DNA of 6,905 bases from Nocardioides sp. (GTDB lineage Bacteria; Actinomycetota; Actinomycetes; Propionibacteriales; Nocardioidaceae): positions 1-6,905 of the forward strand of contig JAKFXV010000230.1 of the NCBI GenBank assembly GCA_021731205.1. Reading direction: 5' to 3'. Positions 1 through 6,731 of the stretch are shown one piece after another. The notes beneath the pieces were generated by a model, which was not told the DNA's origin, did not search any database, and saw nothing but the letters and a program-made list of their open reading frames with translations. How positions within the stretch are numbered: the stretch's first letter is position 1; every line of letters starts with the position of its first letter. Position numbers and translations under genes: made by a program.

Positions 1-563
1 GCGCCGATCAGATCGTCATCGCGGTGACCGTGGTCGGGGCGTGCGCCCAGGCGCCCGTGCTTCGCAGCGGAGCCCGGCCCGGTGACGCGGTTGCCCTCTG
101 CGGCCGCCAGGGCTGGGCGGCCGGCGGGCTGGCCGTCTTGAAGCGCGGCTTCCGCTCGCCCAAGGTCCTCGTTGACGCGCTGCGTCGCCCGATCCCGCCG
201 TACGACGCGGGCGCGGAGGCGGCAGTCGCCGGAGCGACCAGCATGATCGACGTGTCCGACGGTCTCGTGGCCGACGCTCGCCATCTGGCTCGCGCTTCGC
301 GCGTCCGGATCGAACTGCAGACCGAGGCGTTCGAGATCCCCGAACCGCTGCAGGCGGTGGGGAGTGCCGTCGGCATCGACCCCATCGAGTTCATCCTGGC
401 GGGCGGAGACGATCACCCGCTGCTCGCGACGTTCCCGGTGAAGTCAGTGCCTGAGGGCTGGACGGTGATCGGCGGCGTACACCCCATCGGGTCCGGTGAA
501 GCCCCCGACGTCACGGTCAACGGCTCGGCGTACGTCGGGCCTGGGGGCTGGACGCATTTCTGA
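1..563 (+). CDS. thiL: Thiamine-monophosphate kinase ThiL, C-terminal part (5' end outside window)
   Basis: ThiL phosphorylates thiamine monophosphate to the cofactor thiamine diphosphate with ATP, in the cytoplasm. The frame is open from base 3 and gives about 186 visible residues. The family is usually a little over 300 residues, so the N-terminal ATP/Mg-binding part lies outside the window. Diagnostic stretches are APVLRSGARPGD (about 48-85), the conserved MIDVSDGL loop (about 244-267), and GGDDHPLL followed by ATFP near 400-440, corresponding to the family's GGEDxxLL segment. The C-terminal GPGGWTHF matches the usual GWDHF-type end. The second acidic residue is Asp instead of the more common Glu, a mild change. 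The gene ends in TGA at 561-563 and converges on rpmB with 29 bp between the stop codons. The family assignment is secure. The start cannot be seen. Confidence 0.93.
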   Translation, partial: ADQIVIAVTVVGACAQAPVLRSGARPGDAVALCGRQGWAAGGLAVLKRGFRSPKVLVDALRRPIPPYDAGAEAAVAGATSMIDVSDGLVADARHLARASRVRIELQTEAFEIPEPLQAVGSAVGIDPIEFILAGGDDHPLLATFPVKSVPEGWTVIGGVHPIGSGEAPDVTVNGSAYVGPGGWTHF

Positions 564-587
564 CCCCGTCACGAACATGACCGGGTC
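562..587. terminator. Hairpin shared by the convergent thiL and rpmB ends
   Basis: The arms GACCCCGTCA (562-571) and TGACCGGGTC (578-587) are complementary over 10 bp apart from one internal C:C mismatch (567/582), with a 6-nt loop CGAACA. The hairpin starts inside the thiL stop codon and fills nearly all of the 29-bp gap to the rpmB stop. It would form in transcripts from either strand, so a bidirectional terminator is the natural reading. No T tract follows on either side, so it is not a canonical intrinsic terminator. The pairing is seen directly; the function is inferred. Confidence 0.5.
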
Positions 588-592
588 GGCGG

Positions 593-778
593 TCAGCGGG
601 TGACTTTGCCGGCCTTCAGGCAGCCGGTGCAGACGTTCAGGCGCTTGGGGGCGCCGTTGACGACGGCACGGACGCGCTGGATGTTGGGGTTGAAGCGGCG
701 CTTGGTGATCTTGCGGGACCACGGCCGGTTGTTGCCGAAGCCGGGCTTCTTGGCGCAGATGTCACAGACGGCGGCCAC
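593..778 (-). CDS. rpmB: Large-subunit ribosomal protein L28 (bL28), zinc-binding (C+) form
   Basis: L28 is a small basic protein of the 50S subunit. The 61-residue product begins MAAVCDICAKKPGFGNNR and contains the family's RRFNPNIQ segment, followed by RLNVCTGCLKAGKV at the C-terminus. Two CxxC pairs (Cys5/Cys8 and Cys50/Cys53) mark the zinc-ribbon C+ type. I chose the GTG start at 778-776 because a clear AGGAG lies six bases upstream on the minus strand and because the protein then starts at the normal L28 N-terminus. The reading frame stays open upstream to about 874, but that extension adds residues unlike L28 and has no comparable ribosome-binding site. The gene is monocistronic here, convergent with thiL and divergent from the FakA-like gene. 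Confidence 0.95.
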   Translation of the reverse strand: MAAVCDICAKKPGFGNNRPWSRKITKRRFNPNIQRVRAVVNGAPKRLNVCTGCLKAGKVTR

Positions 779-868
779 GGCGTACTCCTGGAAAGCTCGA
801 TCGATGTGGGCGAGTGGCCCTCGGTAGCGCCCGGCCAACCGCTCTGCTGAGCGGGCTCCGGGCAACCG

Positions 869-881
869 GGACACAATATCC
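869..881 (-). promoter_or_regulatory. Possible -10 region for rpmB
   Basis: The only AT-rich island in the 225-bp divergent gap (779-1003) is here. Read on the minus strand it is GGATATTGTGTCC, which contains TATTGT, a TAnnnT match to a sigma-70-type -10 box. The whole element is a short imperfect palindrome: five-base arms with one wobble pair and a 3-nt centre. No TTG-type -35 box sits at the right distance, so the promoter call is weak. The rest of this gap shows no RNA gene or ORF that I can support. Confidence 0.22.
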
Positions 882-919
882 GATCCGGCCCGGCGCTCGC
901 GAATCCTGCCTCGGCCGCT

Positions 920-948
920 GCGTCATACCTCTCGATTGTGACTAACCT
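920..948 (+). promoter_or_regulatory. Possible promoter for the FakA-like/recG operon
   Basis: TAACCT at 943-948 fits the TAnnnT pattern of actinobacterial -10 boxes. The sequence 17 bp upstream (GCGTCA, 920-925) is a poor -35 match, sharing three of six bases with TTGACA. Transcription would begin near 955, leaving a leader of about 50 nt before the preferred ATG at 1004. If correct, the in-frame GTG at 938 would lie upstream of the transcript and could not be the start. Low confidence because only the -10 is decent. Confidence 0.25.
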
Positions 949-993
949 ATGGGCGCGGGCCGCGCAGCTGCGACGCGCTACCGAGCGAACAGT

Positions 994-997
994 GGAG
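994..997 (+). promoter_or_regulatory. Ribosome-binding site that decides the FakA-like start
   Basis: GGAG sits six bases before ATG 1004. The alternative in-frame GTG at 938 has no purine-rich sequence in front of it, so translation most likely starts at 1004. Confidence 0.65.
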
Positions 998-1003
998 CGT
1001 CAC

Positions 1004-2665
1004 ATGGAGACGGTGCCGGGCGGCAGTCTTTCGCTCCCCGTCGTCCTGCGATTCGTTGACACCGCGACCGATGCCCTGGCGGCGGCCCGTGAGGAGATCG
1101 ACGCCCTCAACGTCTATCCGATCCCCGACGGCGACACCGGCACCAACATGTTCCTCACGATGTCGGCCGCCCGCGAAACCCTTCGCGCCGCCCTCCAGGA
1201 GGCCACGTCCGAGACCGATCTTGCGACAGTACTTCGCGCGTTCGCGCGAGGTGCCCTGTTGGGGGCTCGCGGCAACTCGGGGGTGATCTTGAGCCAGATG
1301 TTGGGTGCCCTGGTCGAGCGCATCCTCCGGGCCAAGCCCTCGGAGCCCAACGCGCTCGTGATGGCGGAGGCGATCGACGAGGCGACGGTGGCGAGCTATG
1401 CCGCGGTCGGCTCCCCCGTCGAGGGCACGATCCTGACCGTGGCTCGCGCCGCCGCCGACGCCGCGCTGGTGACAGCACAACGACCTGACGCTCGGGCCCG
1501 CGACGTGTTCGCGTCCGCTGCCCATGCGGCGCGGGTGGCACTGGCTGCCACACCGACCCAGCTGCAAGTCCTCGCCGATGCGGGGGTTGTCGACGCCGGA
1601 GGACGCGGGCTGAGCGTGATTCTCGACGCCGCCGAGCGCGTGCTCACCGGTCGACGGTCGCCGGGAGGCGAACCGGGCGGGGCTGCGCGAACCCGCATCC
1701 CGGTCCCACAGCTCACCCCGGGCGTCGACCTGAGCCCGGACGGACCGTCGTACGAAGTGATGTTCCTGCTCGACGCCGGCGATGAAGCGATTCCGCCCCT
1801 GCGCGCTGCGCTCGGGGAGTTGGGGGACTCCGTGGTGGTGGTGGGTGGCGGAGGCCTGTGGAATGTCCACGTGCACACCGACGACGTCGGCGCGGCGGTC
1901 GAGGCCGGCATCGCGGCCGGTCGCCCGCACCGGATCCGGGTCACGCACTTCGCCGATCAGTTGGCGCACTCAACCGGTCGCGCCGAGGTCACGAATGTCG
2001 GTCGGGCCGTCGTCGCCGTGGCGGCCAGCCCTGCCATCAAGGGCCTGTTCGAGGAGGCCGGCGCGTTCGTGGTCCTGGCCGAGGTGGGGAGCCGACCCTC
2101 CACGGAGATGCTGCTCAATGCGATCACCGGCTCGGCCGCCGCGGAAGTGGTGGTGCTGCCCAACGATCCCGACTCGCTGCGAGTCGCCGAGATCGCCGCG
2201 CGGATGGCGGAGGAGTCCGGCAAGGTGCGCGTCGCCGTGATCCGGACCGTCGCTCAGGTGCAAGGCCTGGCCGCCATCGCCGTCCACGAACCGGGCCGGA
2301 GCTTCGACGCGGACATCCTCGAGATGACCGCGACCGCTCGGCACGTTCGCCACGGAGCGGTGACCATCGCTGCCCGGCAGGCGATGACGATGGCCGGCCC
2401 GTGCGAACCAGGAGACGTGCTGGGAGTGATCGCCGGAGACTTTGCGTTGGTCGGCTCCGACCTGGCCGACGTGGCGGCGACGGTCACTGACCGGCTGCTG
2501 GGTGGTGGTGGCGAGCTGGTGACGCTGGTCGCCGGTGCTGCCGCCGACGCTGCCCAACTCGCTGCGAGCTGCGTCGATCACATCCGCCGCACCCATCCCC
2601 ATGTCGACGTCGTGGTGTACGACGGGGGCCAGGACCGCTATCCGCTATTGATCGGTGTCGAGTAG
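1004..2665 (+). CDS. DAK2-domain fatty-acid-kinase-like protein (FakA/YloV family)
   Basis: FakA-family proteins transfer phosphate from ATP to fatty acids held by a DegV-type FakB partner; related proteins were long annotated as DAK phosphatases. The 553-residue product has the family's normal length (about 550). The N-terminal DAK2 nucleotide-binding domain carries LNVYPIPDGDTGTNM (35-49; Asp42 and Asp44 are the expected metal ligands), GARGNSGVILSQ (87-98) and AVGSPVEGTILTV (134-146). A middle domain includes YEVMF (250-254) and HVHTD (289-293). The DegV-like C-terminal region runs from about 330 to the end. The middle-domain Cys that, with the two HxH histidines, forms a metal site in staphylococcal FakA appears absent: Glu or Val stands there. 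The start is ATG 1004 by its ribosome-binding site; GTG 938 would add 22 residues. No FakB gene lies in the window, so fatty-acid kinase activity is inferred from family only. It sits 35 bp upstream of recG. Confidence 0.88.
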   Translation: METVPGGSLSLPVVLRFVDTATDALAAAREEIDALNVYPIPDGDTGTNMFLTMSAARETLRAALQEATSETDLATVLRAFARGALLGARGNSGVILSQMLGALVERILRAKPSEPNALVMAEAIDEATVASYAAVGSPVEGTILTVARAAADAALVTAQRPDARARDVFASAAHAARVALAATPTQLQVLADAGVVDAGGRGLSVILDAAERVLTGRRSPGGEPGGAARTRIPVPQLTPGVDLSPDGPSYEVMFLLDAGDEAIPPLRAALGELGDSVVVVGGGGLWNVHVHTDDVGAAVEAGIAAGRPHRIRVTHFADQLAHSTGRAEVTNVGRAVVAVAASPAIKGLFEEAGAFVVLAEVGSRPSTEMLLNAITGSAAAEVVVLPNDPDSLRVAEIAARMAEESGKVRVAVIRTVAQVQGLAAIAVHEPGRSFDADILEMTATARHVRHGAVTIAARQAMTMAGPCEPGDVLGVIAGDFALVGSDLADVAATVTDRLLGGGGELVTLVAGAAADAAQLAASCVDHIRRTHPHVDVVVYDGGQDRYPLLIGVE

Positions 2666-2700
2666 GCGACGGCGGATATGACCAGGTCGGGGGAGGCACG

Positions 2701-4959
2701 GTGATCGGACGAGGGTCGCCGATCGAGACCGTGCTCGGCGACAACGCCAAAGGGCACAAGTCCAAGAAGCGCACGGCGATCGTCGAGGGTCTGAAGCTGC
2801 GCACGGTCGAGGACCTGTTGCTGCACCATCCGCGGCGCTTTCTCAAGACCGGCGAGCTCACCCGGGTCGACGACCTCGAACTGGGCCAACTCATCAGCGT
2901 GGTGGGCGAGATCGTGAAGAGCGACTCGAACACCTACCGCGAGCGGCGCACCGGGGCGATCGCCTATCGCCACGACACGCTGGTGCGGACCGACGGACCA
3001 GCGCTGCGGATCTCGTTCTTCGCCAAGCGCCTCCACATCGCCGAGTGGTACGTCAAGCGGTTGCCAATCGGCGCCAAGGGCATCTTCACCGGGCAGGTCG
3101 GCAGGTTCGGCAACGAGTGGCAGCTGACGAACCCCTCCATGGTGATGTTCAGCGACGATGCTGCCCAGACCGGCGAGCTGGGAACCATCTCCCCGAAGGA
3201 GTTGCCGCCGCTCTACCCGATCTATCCCCTCACCAGGGGGGTGAGCTCCTGGGACATCTACCGAGCCGTCCGATTCGCGCTGTCCGTGGTCGACGACATG
3301 CCCGAAGTGATCCCCGCGCAGCTGCGCGAGCACTACCGACTGCCCGACGTCGACACCGCGCTGCGACTGATCCACGGCCCTGCCGACTTCGACGAGGTGG
3401 CGGCGGCGCGACGCAGGTTCCGTTTCGCCGAGGCCCTCGTGACCCAGTTGGTGCTGGCCCGGCGCCGTGAGGCACACCGCCGTCTCGGTGCTGCGGCGAG
3501 GCCGGGTCGGACCGGCGGGCTGGTCGACGCGTTCGAGCAACGGCTGCCGTTCACGCTGACCCAGGGCCAGCTCGACGTGCGGGGCGAGATCTTCGACGAC
3601 CTCGCCCAACCCGTACCGATGAACCGGCTGCTTCAAGGCGAGGTGGGCTCGGGCAAGACCGTGGTGGCTCTCGACGCGATGCTCCGCGTCATCGACAGCG
3701 GTGCGCAGGCAGCCTTGCTCGCACCCACCGAAGTGCTGGCTCAACAACACCACCGAGCGTTGTCCCACCTGCTCGGCGACCTGGGGCGCGGCGGCATGCT
3801 GGGAGCCTCGTCCGAGGCGACCACCCTCACGCTGCTGACCGGCTCGATGCCGCAGTCGGCCAAGCGCCAGGCGCTGCTCGAGATCGCGAGCGGCGAAGCC
3901 GGGATCGTGGTCGGCACGCATGCCTTGTTGCAGGACCGTGTGAGCTTCGCCGACCTGGGCCTCGTCGTCGTCGACGAGCAGCACCGGTTCGGTGTCGAGC
4001 AGCGCGCCGCGCTGACCGACAAGGCCGGCACCCCCCCGCACGTGCTCGTGATGACCGCCACCCCGATCCCACGCAGCGTGGCCATGACCGTCTTCGGCGA
4101 CCTCGAGGTGTCGACTCTCACCGAGCTTCCGGCGGGTCGGGGCACGACCCAGACCAACGTGGTCCCGCTCGCCGAGCAGCCGCTTTGGGTCGACCGGGTG
4201 TGGCAACGGGTGCGCGAGGAAGTCGCCGCCGGCCACCAGGCGTACGTCGTGTGTCCGCGCATCTCGGGCGATGTGTCCGAGGTGGGCTCGCACGACGCCC
4301 CCGAGATCGACGCCGACGGCGAGCTCGTTGAGCCGGACTCGGTGGGAGGGCTGACCGCGGTCGAGGAGCTGACCCCGCTGCTGGCCGAGGGCGCGCTGAG
4401 CGAGACCCGGGTCGCTGCGCTGCACGGCCGGATGTCAGGGGAGGAGAAGGACCGCATCATGCGCGCGTTCTCCTCGGGCGACCTCGACGTGCTGGTGAGT
4501 ACGACGGTCATCGAGGTCGGCGTCGACGTTCCCAATGCGACCACGATGGTCGTCATGGACGCCGATCGGTTCGGCATCTCCCAGCTCCACCAGCTCCGCG
4601 GTCGCGTGGGGCGCGGCGGGCACCCCGGACTGTGCCTGTTGGTGACTCGCCTCGAGTCCGATCGCCCCGCTCGGGACCGGCTCGATGCGGTGGCGCGTAC
4701 GACCGACGGCTTCGCGTTGAGTCGGGTGGATCTCGAACAGCGGCACGAAGGTGACGTGCTGGGAGCGGCTCAGTCCGGATTCCGCACCGGCCTGCACTCG
4801 CTGCGAGTGCTCCGCGACGAGGCCACGATCCTCGAAGCCCGCGAAGGTGCCGAGACGTTGCTGGCCGCCGACCCCGACCTCTCCACGCACGCCGAACTGC
4901 TCGCCGCGATCGCCGAGCTGGAGCGATCCGGCGCTTCGGACTTCATGGAGAAGTCATGA
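2701..4959 (+). CDS. recG: ATP-dependent DNA helicase RecG
   Basis: RecG remodels stalled replication forks and branch-migrates Holliday junctions and R-loops. The 752-residue product is slightly longer than E. coli RecG (693), as in other actinobacteria. The N-terminal wedge/OB region (about 1-165) includes LLLHHPRRF. Helicase motifs follow in order: LTQGQ before motif I, Walker A GEVGSGKT (313-320, Lys319), APTEVLAQQH, DEQH box (425-428), TATPIPRS (from 452), STTVIEVGVDVP, and QLRGRVGRG (631-639). The C-terminal TRG-type element DGFALSRVDLEQRHEGD (669-685) continues into LGAAQSG. An acidic insertion around 520-555 separates motif IV from the HGRM segment; I believe it is common in this phylum. 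The GTG start has GGAGG four bases upstream. The gene follows the FakA-like gene by 35 bp, and its TGA overlaps the rsmD ATG. Confidence 0.97.
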   Translation: MIGRGSPIETVLGDNAKGHKSKKRTAIVEGLKLRTVEDLLLHHPRRFLKTGELTRVDDLELGQLISVVGEIVKSDSNTYRERRTGAIAYRHDTLVRTDGPALRISFFAKRLHIAEWYVKRLPIGAKGIFTGQVGRFGNEWQLTNPSMVMFSDDAAQTGELGTISPKELPPLYPIYPLTRGVSSWDIYRAVRFALSVVDDMPEVIPAQLREHYRLPDVDTALRLIHGPADFDEVAAARRRFRFAEALVTQLVLARRREAHRRLGAAARPGRTGGLVDAFEQRLPFTLTQGQLDVRGEIFDDLAQPVPMNRLLQGEVGSGKTVVALDAMLRVIDSGAQAALLAPTEVLAQQHHRALSHLLGDLGRGGMLGASSEATTLTLLTGSMPQSAKRQALLEIASGEAGIVVGTHALLQDRVSFADLGLVVVDEQHRFGVEQRAALTDKAGTPPHVLVMTATPIPRSVAMTVFGDLEVSTLTELPAGRGTTQTNVVPLAEQPLWVDRVWQRVREEVAAGHQAYVVCPRISGDVSEVGSHDAPEIDADGELVEPDSVGGLTAVEELTPLLAEGALSETRVAALHGRMSGEEKDRIMRAFSSGDLDVLVSTTVIEVGVDVPNATTMVVMDADRFGISQLHQLRGRVGRGGHPGLCLLVTRLESDRPARDRLDAVARTTDGFALSRVDLEQRHEGDVLGAAQSGFRTGLHSLRVLRDEATILEAREGAETLLAADPDLSTHAELLAAIAELERSGASDFMEKS

Positions 4960-5531
4960 CCCGGATCATCGGCGGTCACGCCAAGGGACGCCGGCTCCAA
5001 GCCCCGCGCGGGGCTGCCACCCGGCCCACTAGCGACCGGGTGCGCGAGGCGCTGTTCTCGGCGATCGAGTCCTGGGGTGGTTCGCTGTCGGGGCTGCGCT
5101 TCCTCGATCTGTACGCCGGATCGGGCGCGGTCGGCCTCGAGGCGTGGTCGCGCGGTGCCGGAGTGGTCACGCTGGTCGAACACGACCGGCGCACGGCTCG
5201 CCTGATCGCTGCCAACGCGGAGGCGATCGGGTGCACCATCGCCCAGGTCTGGGATCTCAGCGTCGAGCGCGTGCTCAGCCGGGTCGCCGCCGCACCCTAC
5301 GACGTGGTCTTCAGTGACCCGCCGTACGACCTGGCGGCGGAGCGGGTCCGCACCGATCTCGAGCAGCTACTCACCAACGAGTGGATCGTCCCCGGCGGGC
5401 TGCTGATCGTGGAACGGTCCAGCCGCGATCAGGCGCACGAGTGGCCCGATGGCATCTCGGCCCACGCCCACAAACGCTACGGTGAGACCTCGTTGTGGTT
5501 CGGCCACGCCCTGCACGGAGAGGACCGATGA
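4956..5531 (+). CDS. rsmD: 16S rRNA (guanine(966)-N2)-methyltransferase RsmD
   Basis: RsmD methylates N2 of G966 in 16S rRNA within the 30S subunit using S-adenosylmethionine. The 191-residue product matches the family length. It opens with the signature RIIGGHAKGRRLQAPRG followed by RPTSDRVREALFSAI. The SAM-binding motif I is FLDLYAGSGAVGLEA (49-63), with VEHDRR just after it. The catalytic motif DPPYD is at 121-125, the DPPF/Y type expected of amino-group N-methyltransferases. The ATG start overlaps the recG stop in an ATGA, with GGAG five bases upstream inside recG, so translational coupling is likely. The 3' end overlaps coaD in the same way. Nothing is missing. Confidence 0.95.
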   Translation: MTRIIGGHAKGRRLQAPRGAATRPTSDRVREALFSAIESWGGSLSGLRFLDLYAGSGAVGLEAWSRGAGVVTLVEHDRRTARLIAANAEAIGCTIAQVWDLSVERVLSRVAAAPYDVVFSDPPYDLAAERVRTDLEQLLTNEWIVPGGLLIVERSSRDQAHEWPDGISAHAHKRYGETSLWFGHALHGEDR

Positions 5532-6007
5532 TGCGTCGAGTCGTCTGCCCGGGCTCCTTCGACCCGGTGACCCTGGGGCACCTCGACATCTTCGGTCGCG
5601 CGTCCGAGCTGTTCGACGAAGTGGTCGTCGCCGTGGGCGTCAACGTCGCCAAGCAGCGACTGTTCACGGCCGACGAACGCATCGAGATGCTGCGGGAAGC
5701 TTGCGCGGACCTGCCCAGCGTCCGGGTCGTCGGGTTCGACGGCCTGCTCACCGACTTCTGCGCCGACCAGGGCGCCGTGGCGATCCTCAAGGGTGTGCGC
5801 AGCACCTCCGACCTCGACTTCGAGCGGCAGATGGCCCAGATGAACGCTCACCTGACCGGCATCCAGACGATCTTCCTGCCCGCGAGCTCAGCGCTCGGGT
5901 TCGTCTCGTCGAGTCTGCTCAAGGAGGTCGCCCAGCTCGGCGGCGACGTCAGCGCGTTCCTCCCCGACTTCGTCAACGAGCGCCTCATCGCGCGGCTGCG
6001 AGGCTAG
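5528..6007 (+). CDS. coaD: Phosphopantetheine adenylyltransferase CoaD
   Basis: CoaD transfers AMP from ATP to 4'-phosphopantetheine, giving dephospho-CoA, the penultimate step of coenzyme A synthesis in the cytoplasm. The 159-residue product has the usual length. The nucleotidyltransferase signature PGSFDPVTLGH is at 8-18, with the TxGH ATP-binding motif ending at His18. GVRSTSDLDFERQMAQMN is the family's substrate-binding and subunit-contact stretch. FVSSSLLKEVAQLGGDV (from 125) is the conserved C-terminal signature. Two adjacent ATG codons (5528 and 5531) are possible starts. GGAG at 5517-5520 is seven bases from the first, which also overlaps the rsmD stop as ATGA, so I chose 5528. An upstream in-frame GTG at 5495 lies inside rsmD and would add residues unlike the family. 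The rsmD-coaD pairing is conserved in many bacteria. Confidence 0.96.
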   Translation: MMRRVVCPGSFDPVTLGHLDIFGRASELFDEVVVAVGVNVAKQRLFTADERIEMLREACADLPSVRVVGFDGLLTDFCADQGAVAILKGVRSTSDLDFERQMAQMNAHLTGIQTIFLPASSALGFVSSSLLKEVAQLGGDVSAFLPDFVNERLIARLRG

Positions 6008-6010
6008 GCC

Positions 6011-6042
6011 GCCGGCCCCTGCCGCAGGGTGGCGCGAGTTTT
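6011..6042 (+). terminator. Weak terminator-like hairpin after coaD
   Basis: CCCTG (6017-6021) and CAGGG (6025-6029) form a 5-bp stem with a 3-nt CCG loop. GCC (6011-6013) and GGC (6031-6033) can extend it across a small internal loop. Four T residues follow at 6039-6042, about ten bases after the core stem, which is too far for a canonical intrinsic terminator. It begins four bases after the coaD stop codon and lies immediately before a promoter candidate, so it may mark an operon boundary. Confidence 0.33.
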
Positions 6043-6069
6043 GCTGGCGCCGAGCCGCCCGGCTACCCT
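6041..6069 (+). promoter_or_regulatory. Promoter candidate for the DUF177-rpmF pair
   Basis: TTGCTG (6041-6046) as -35 and TACCCT (6064-6069) as -10 are separated by exactly 17 bp, fitting the TTGnnn-17-TAnnnT pattern of primary sigma factor promoters in actinobacteria. Transcription would begin near 6076, which fits a start codon at 6124 far better than the earlier GTG at 6085. The boxes and spacing are seen in the sequence; activity is inferred. Confidence 0.5.
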
Positions 6070-6110
6070 TCAGGTTGATCTGCTGTGCCCGGACTAGGTA
6101 CGCGACAACC

Positions 6111-6115
6111 GGAAG
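6111..6115 (+). promoter_or_regulatory. Ribosome-binding site that favours the 6124 start of the DUF177 gene
   Basis: GGAAG lies eight bases before GTG 6124. The other in-frame GTG (6085) has only a weak AGG about ten bases upstream and would sit within roughly ten bases of the predicted transcription start. Confidence 0.5.
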
Positions 6116-6123
6116 ATGACCTC

Positions 6124-6684
6124 GTGACCAGCCTGGACCCGAGAGCGCCGCTCGTGCTCGACACCCGCGAGCTCGGCCGCCGCCCGGGGTCCTCGCGCCT
6201 GATGTCTCGCACCGAGCCGGCACCGGCAGATCTGGGCATCGAAGTGCTCCGTGTCCCGGAAGGGTCGCCGATCGAGTTGGATCTGCGCCTGGAAGCGGTC
6301 ATGGAGGGCGTCTTGGTCAGCGGTTCGGCGGATGCCGAAGTCGTCGGCGAGTGCGTGCGCTGCCTGGAACCGATCGCGGATCACCTCACGATCGATCTCC
6401 AGGAGCTCTACCTCTACGACGAGCCCGACGACCAGATGCTCGACCAGTTGGACGTACGACGACTCGAGGGCGACCTGATCGACCTGGAGCCGGCGTTGCG
6501 GGATGCGGTGGTGCTTGCGCTGCCGTTCCAGCCGCTGTGTGAGGACGACTGTCCAGGATTGTGTCCCGAGTGTGGGATGCGCTTGGGTCTCGACGACCAC
6601 GCACATGAGGCACCAATCGACCCTCGGTGGGCCAGTTTGCAGGGCCTGGCGGGGTCGATCGAGACGGATTCAGAGCCTGACTAA
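6124..6684 (+). CDS. DUF177 (YceD-type) family protein upstream of rpmF
   Basis: DUF177/YceD proteins are almost always encoded next to rpmF. A role in 23S rRNA accumulation or large-subunit assembly has been proposed from work on other members; the biochemical role in actinobacteria is not established. The 186-residue product contains LVLDTRELGRRPGSSR near its N-terminus, the core ELDLRLEAVMEGVLVSG, and a first cysteine pair in GECVRCLEPI (Cys77, Cys80). A second cluster, CEDDCPGLCPECG (Cys139, 143, 147, 150), gives four closely spaced cysteines that could bind a metal ion, an inference. The C-terminal IDPRWASLQGL is also typical of the family. I prefer the GTG at 6124 because of its ribosome-binding site and the promoter position; GTG 6085 would add 13 residues. 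rpmF follows after 47 bp. Confidence 0.9.
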   Translation: MTSLDPRAPLVLDTRELGRRPGSSRLMSRTEPAPADLGIEVLRVPEGSPIELDLRLEAVMEGVLVSGSADAEVVGECVRCLEPIADHLTIDLQELYLYDEPDDQMLDQLDVRRLEGDLIDLEPALRDAVVLALPFQPLCEDDCPGLCPECGMRLGLDDHAHEAPIDPRWASLQGLAGSIETDSEPD

Positions 6685-6691
6685 CCTCAGC

Positions 6692-6723
6692 GCCCGAACC
6701 TAAGAGGGCCCGAACCTAAGAGG
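6692..6723 (+). repeat. Perfect 16-bp tandem duplication in the rpmF leader
   Basis: GCCCGAACCTAAGAGG occurs twice in direct succession (6692-6707 and 6708-6723) with no mismatch. The second copy runs into the rpmF ribosome-binding site (AGGAG, 6721-6725, six bases before GTG 6732). The first copy therefore carries a partial AAGAGG duplicate of it 16 bases upstream. Seen directly in the sequence. Confidence 0.95.
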
Positions 6724-6731
6724 AGAGAACC

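Noticed and set aside
779..874. N-terminal extension of L28 on the minus strand
   Set aside because: The extra 32 residues do not resemble L28, and AGGAG six bases before GTG 778 defines the normal 61-residue protein.
938..1003. GTG 938 as start of the FakA-like gene
   Set aside because: No ribosome-binding site precedes it, a possible -10 box lies just downstream, and the 22 extra residues do not look conserved. ATG 1004 has a well-placed GGAG.
779..1003. A tRNA, small RNA or riboswitch in the divergent gap between rpmB and the FakA-like gene
   Set aside because: I found no cloverleaf-compatible arms, TTCRA-type T-loop sequence or riboswitch core; only weak -10-like elements can be supported.
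947..1969. A 340-codon minus-strand open frame opposite the FakA-like gene
   Set aside because: It shows the same GC-bias shadow effect, with no family features, and the plus strand encodes a full, motif-complete FakA-like protein.
2638..4425. A 595-codon open frame on the minus strand opposite recG
   Set aside because: It lies antisense to a gene with every RecG motif. Its translation is low-complexity, rich in His, Arg and Gly, with no recognisable domain. Long antisense frames are expected in GC-rich DNA.
5495..5527. N-terminal extension of CoaD from GTG 5495
   Set aside because: It would overlap rsmD by 37 bp and add residues before the conserved MRRVVCPGSFDP start; ATG 5528 has its own ribosome-binding site.
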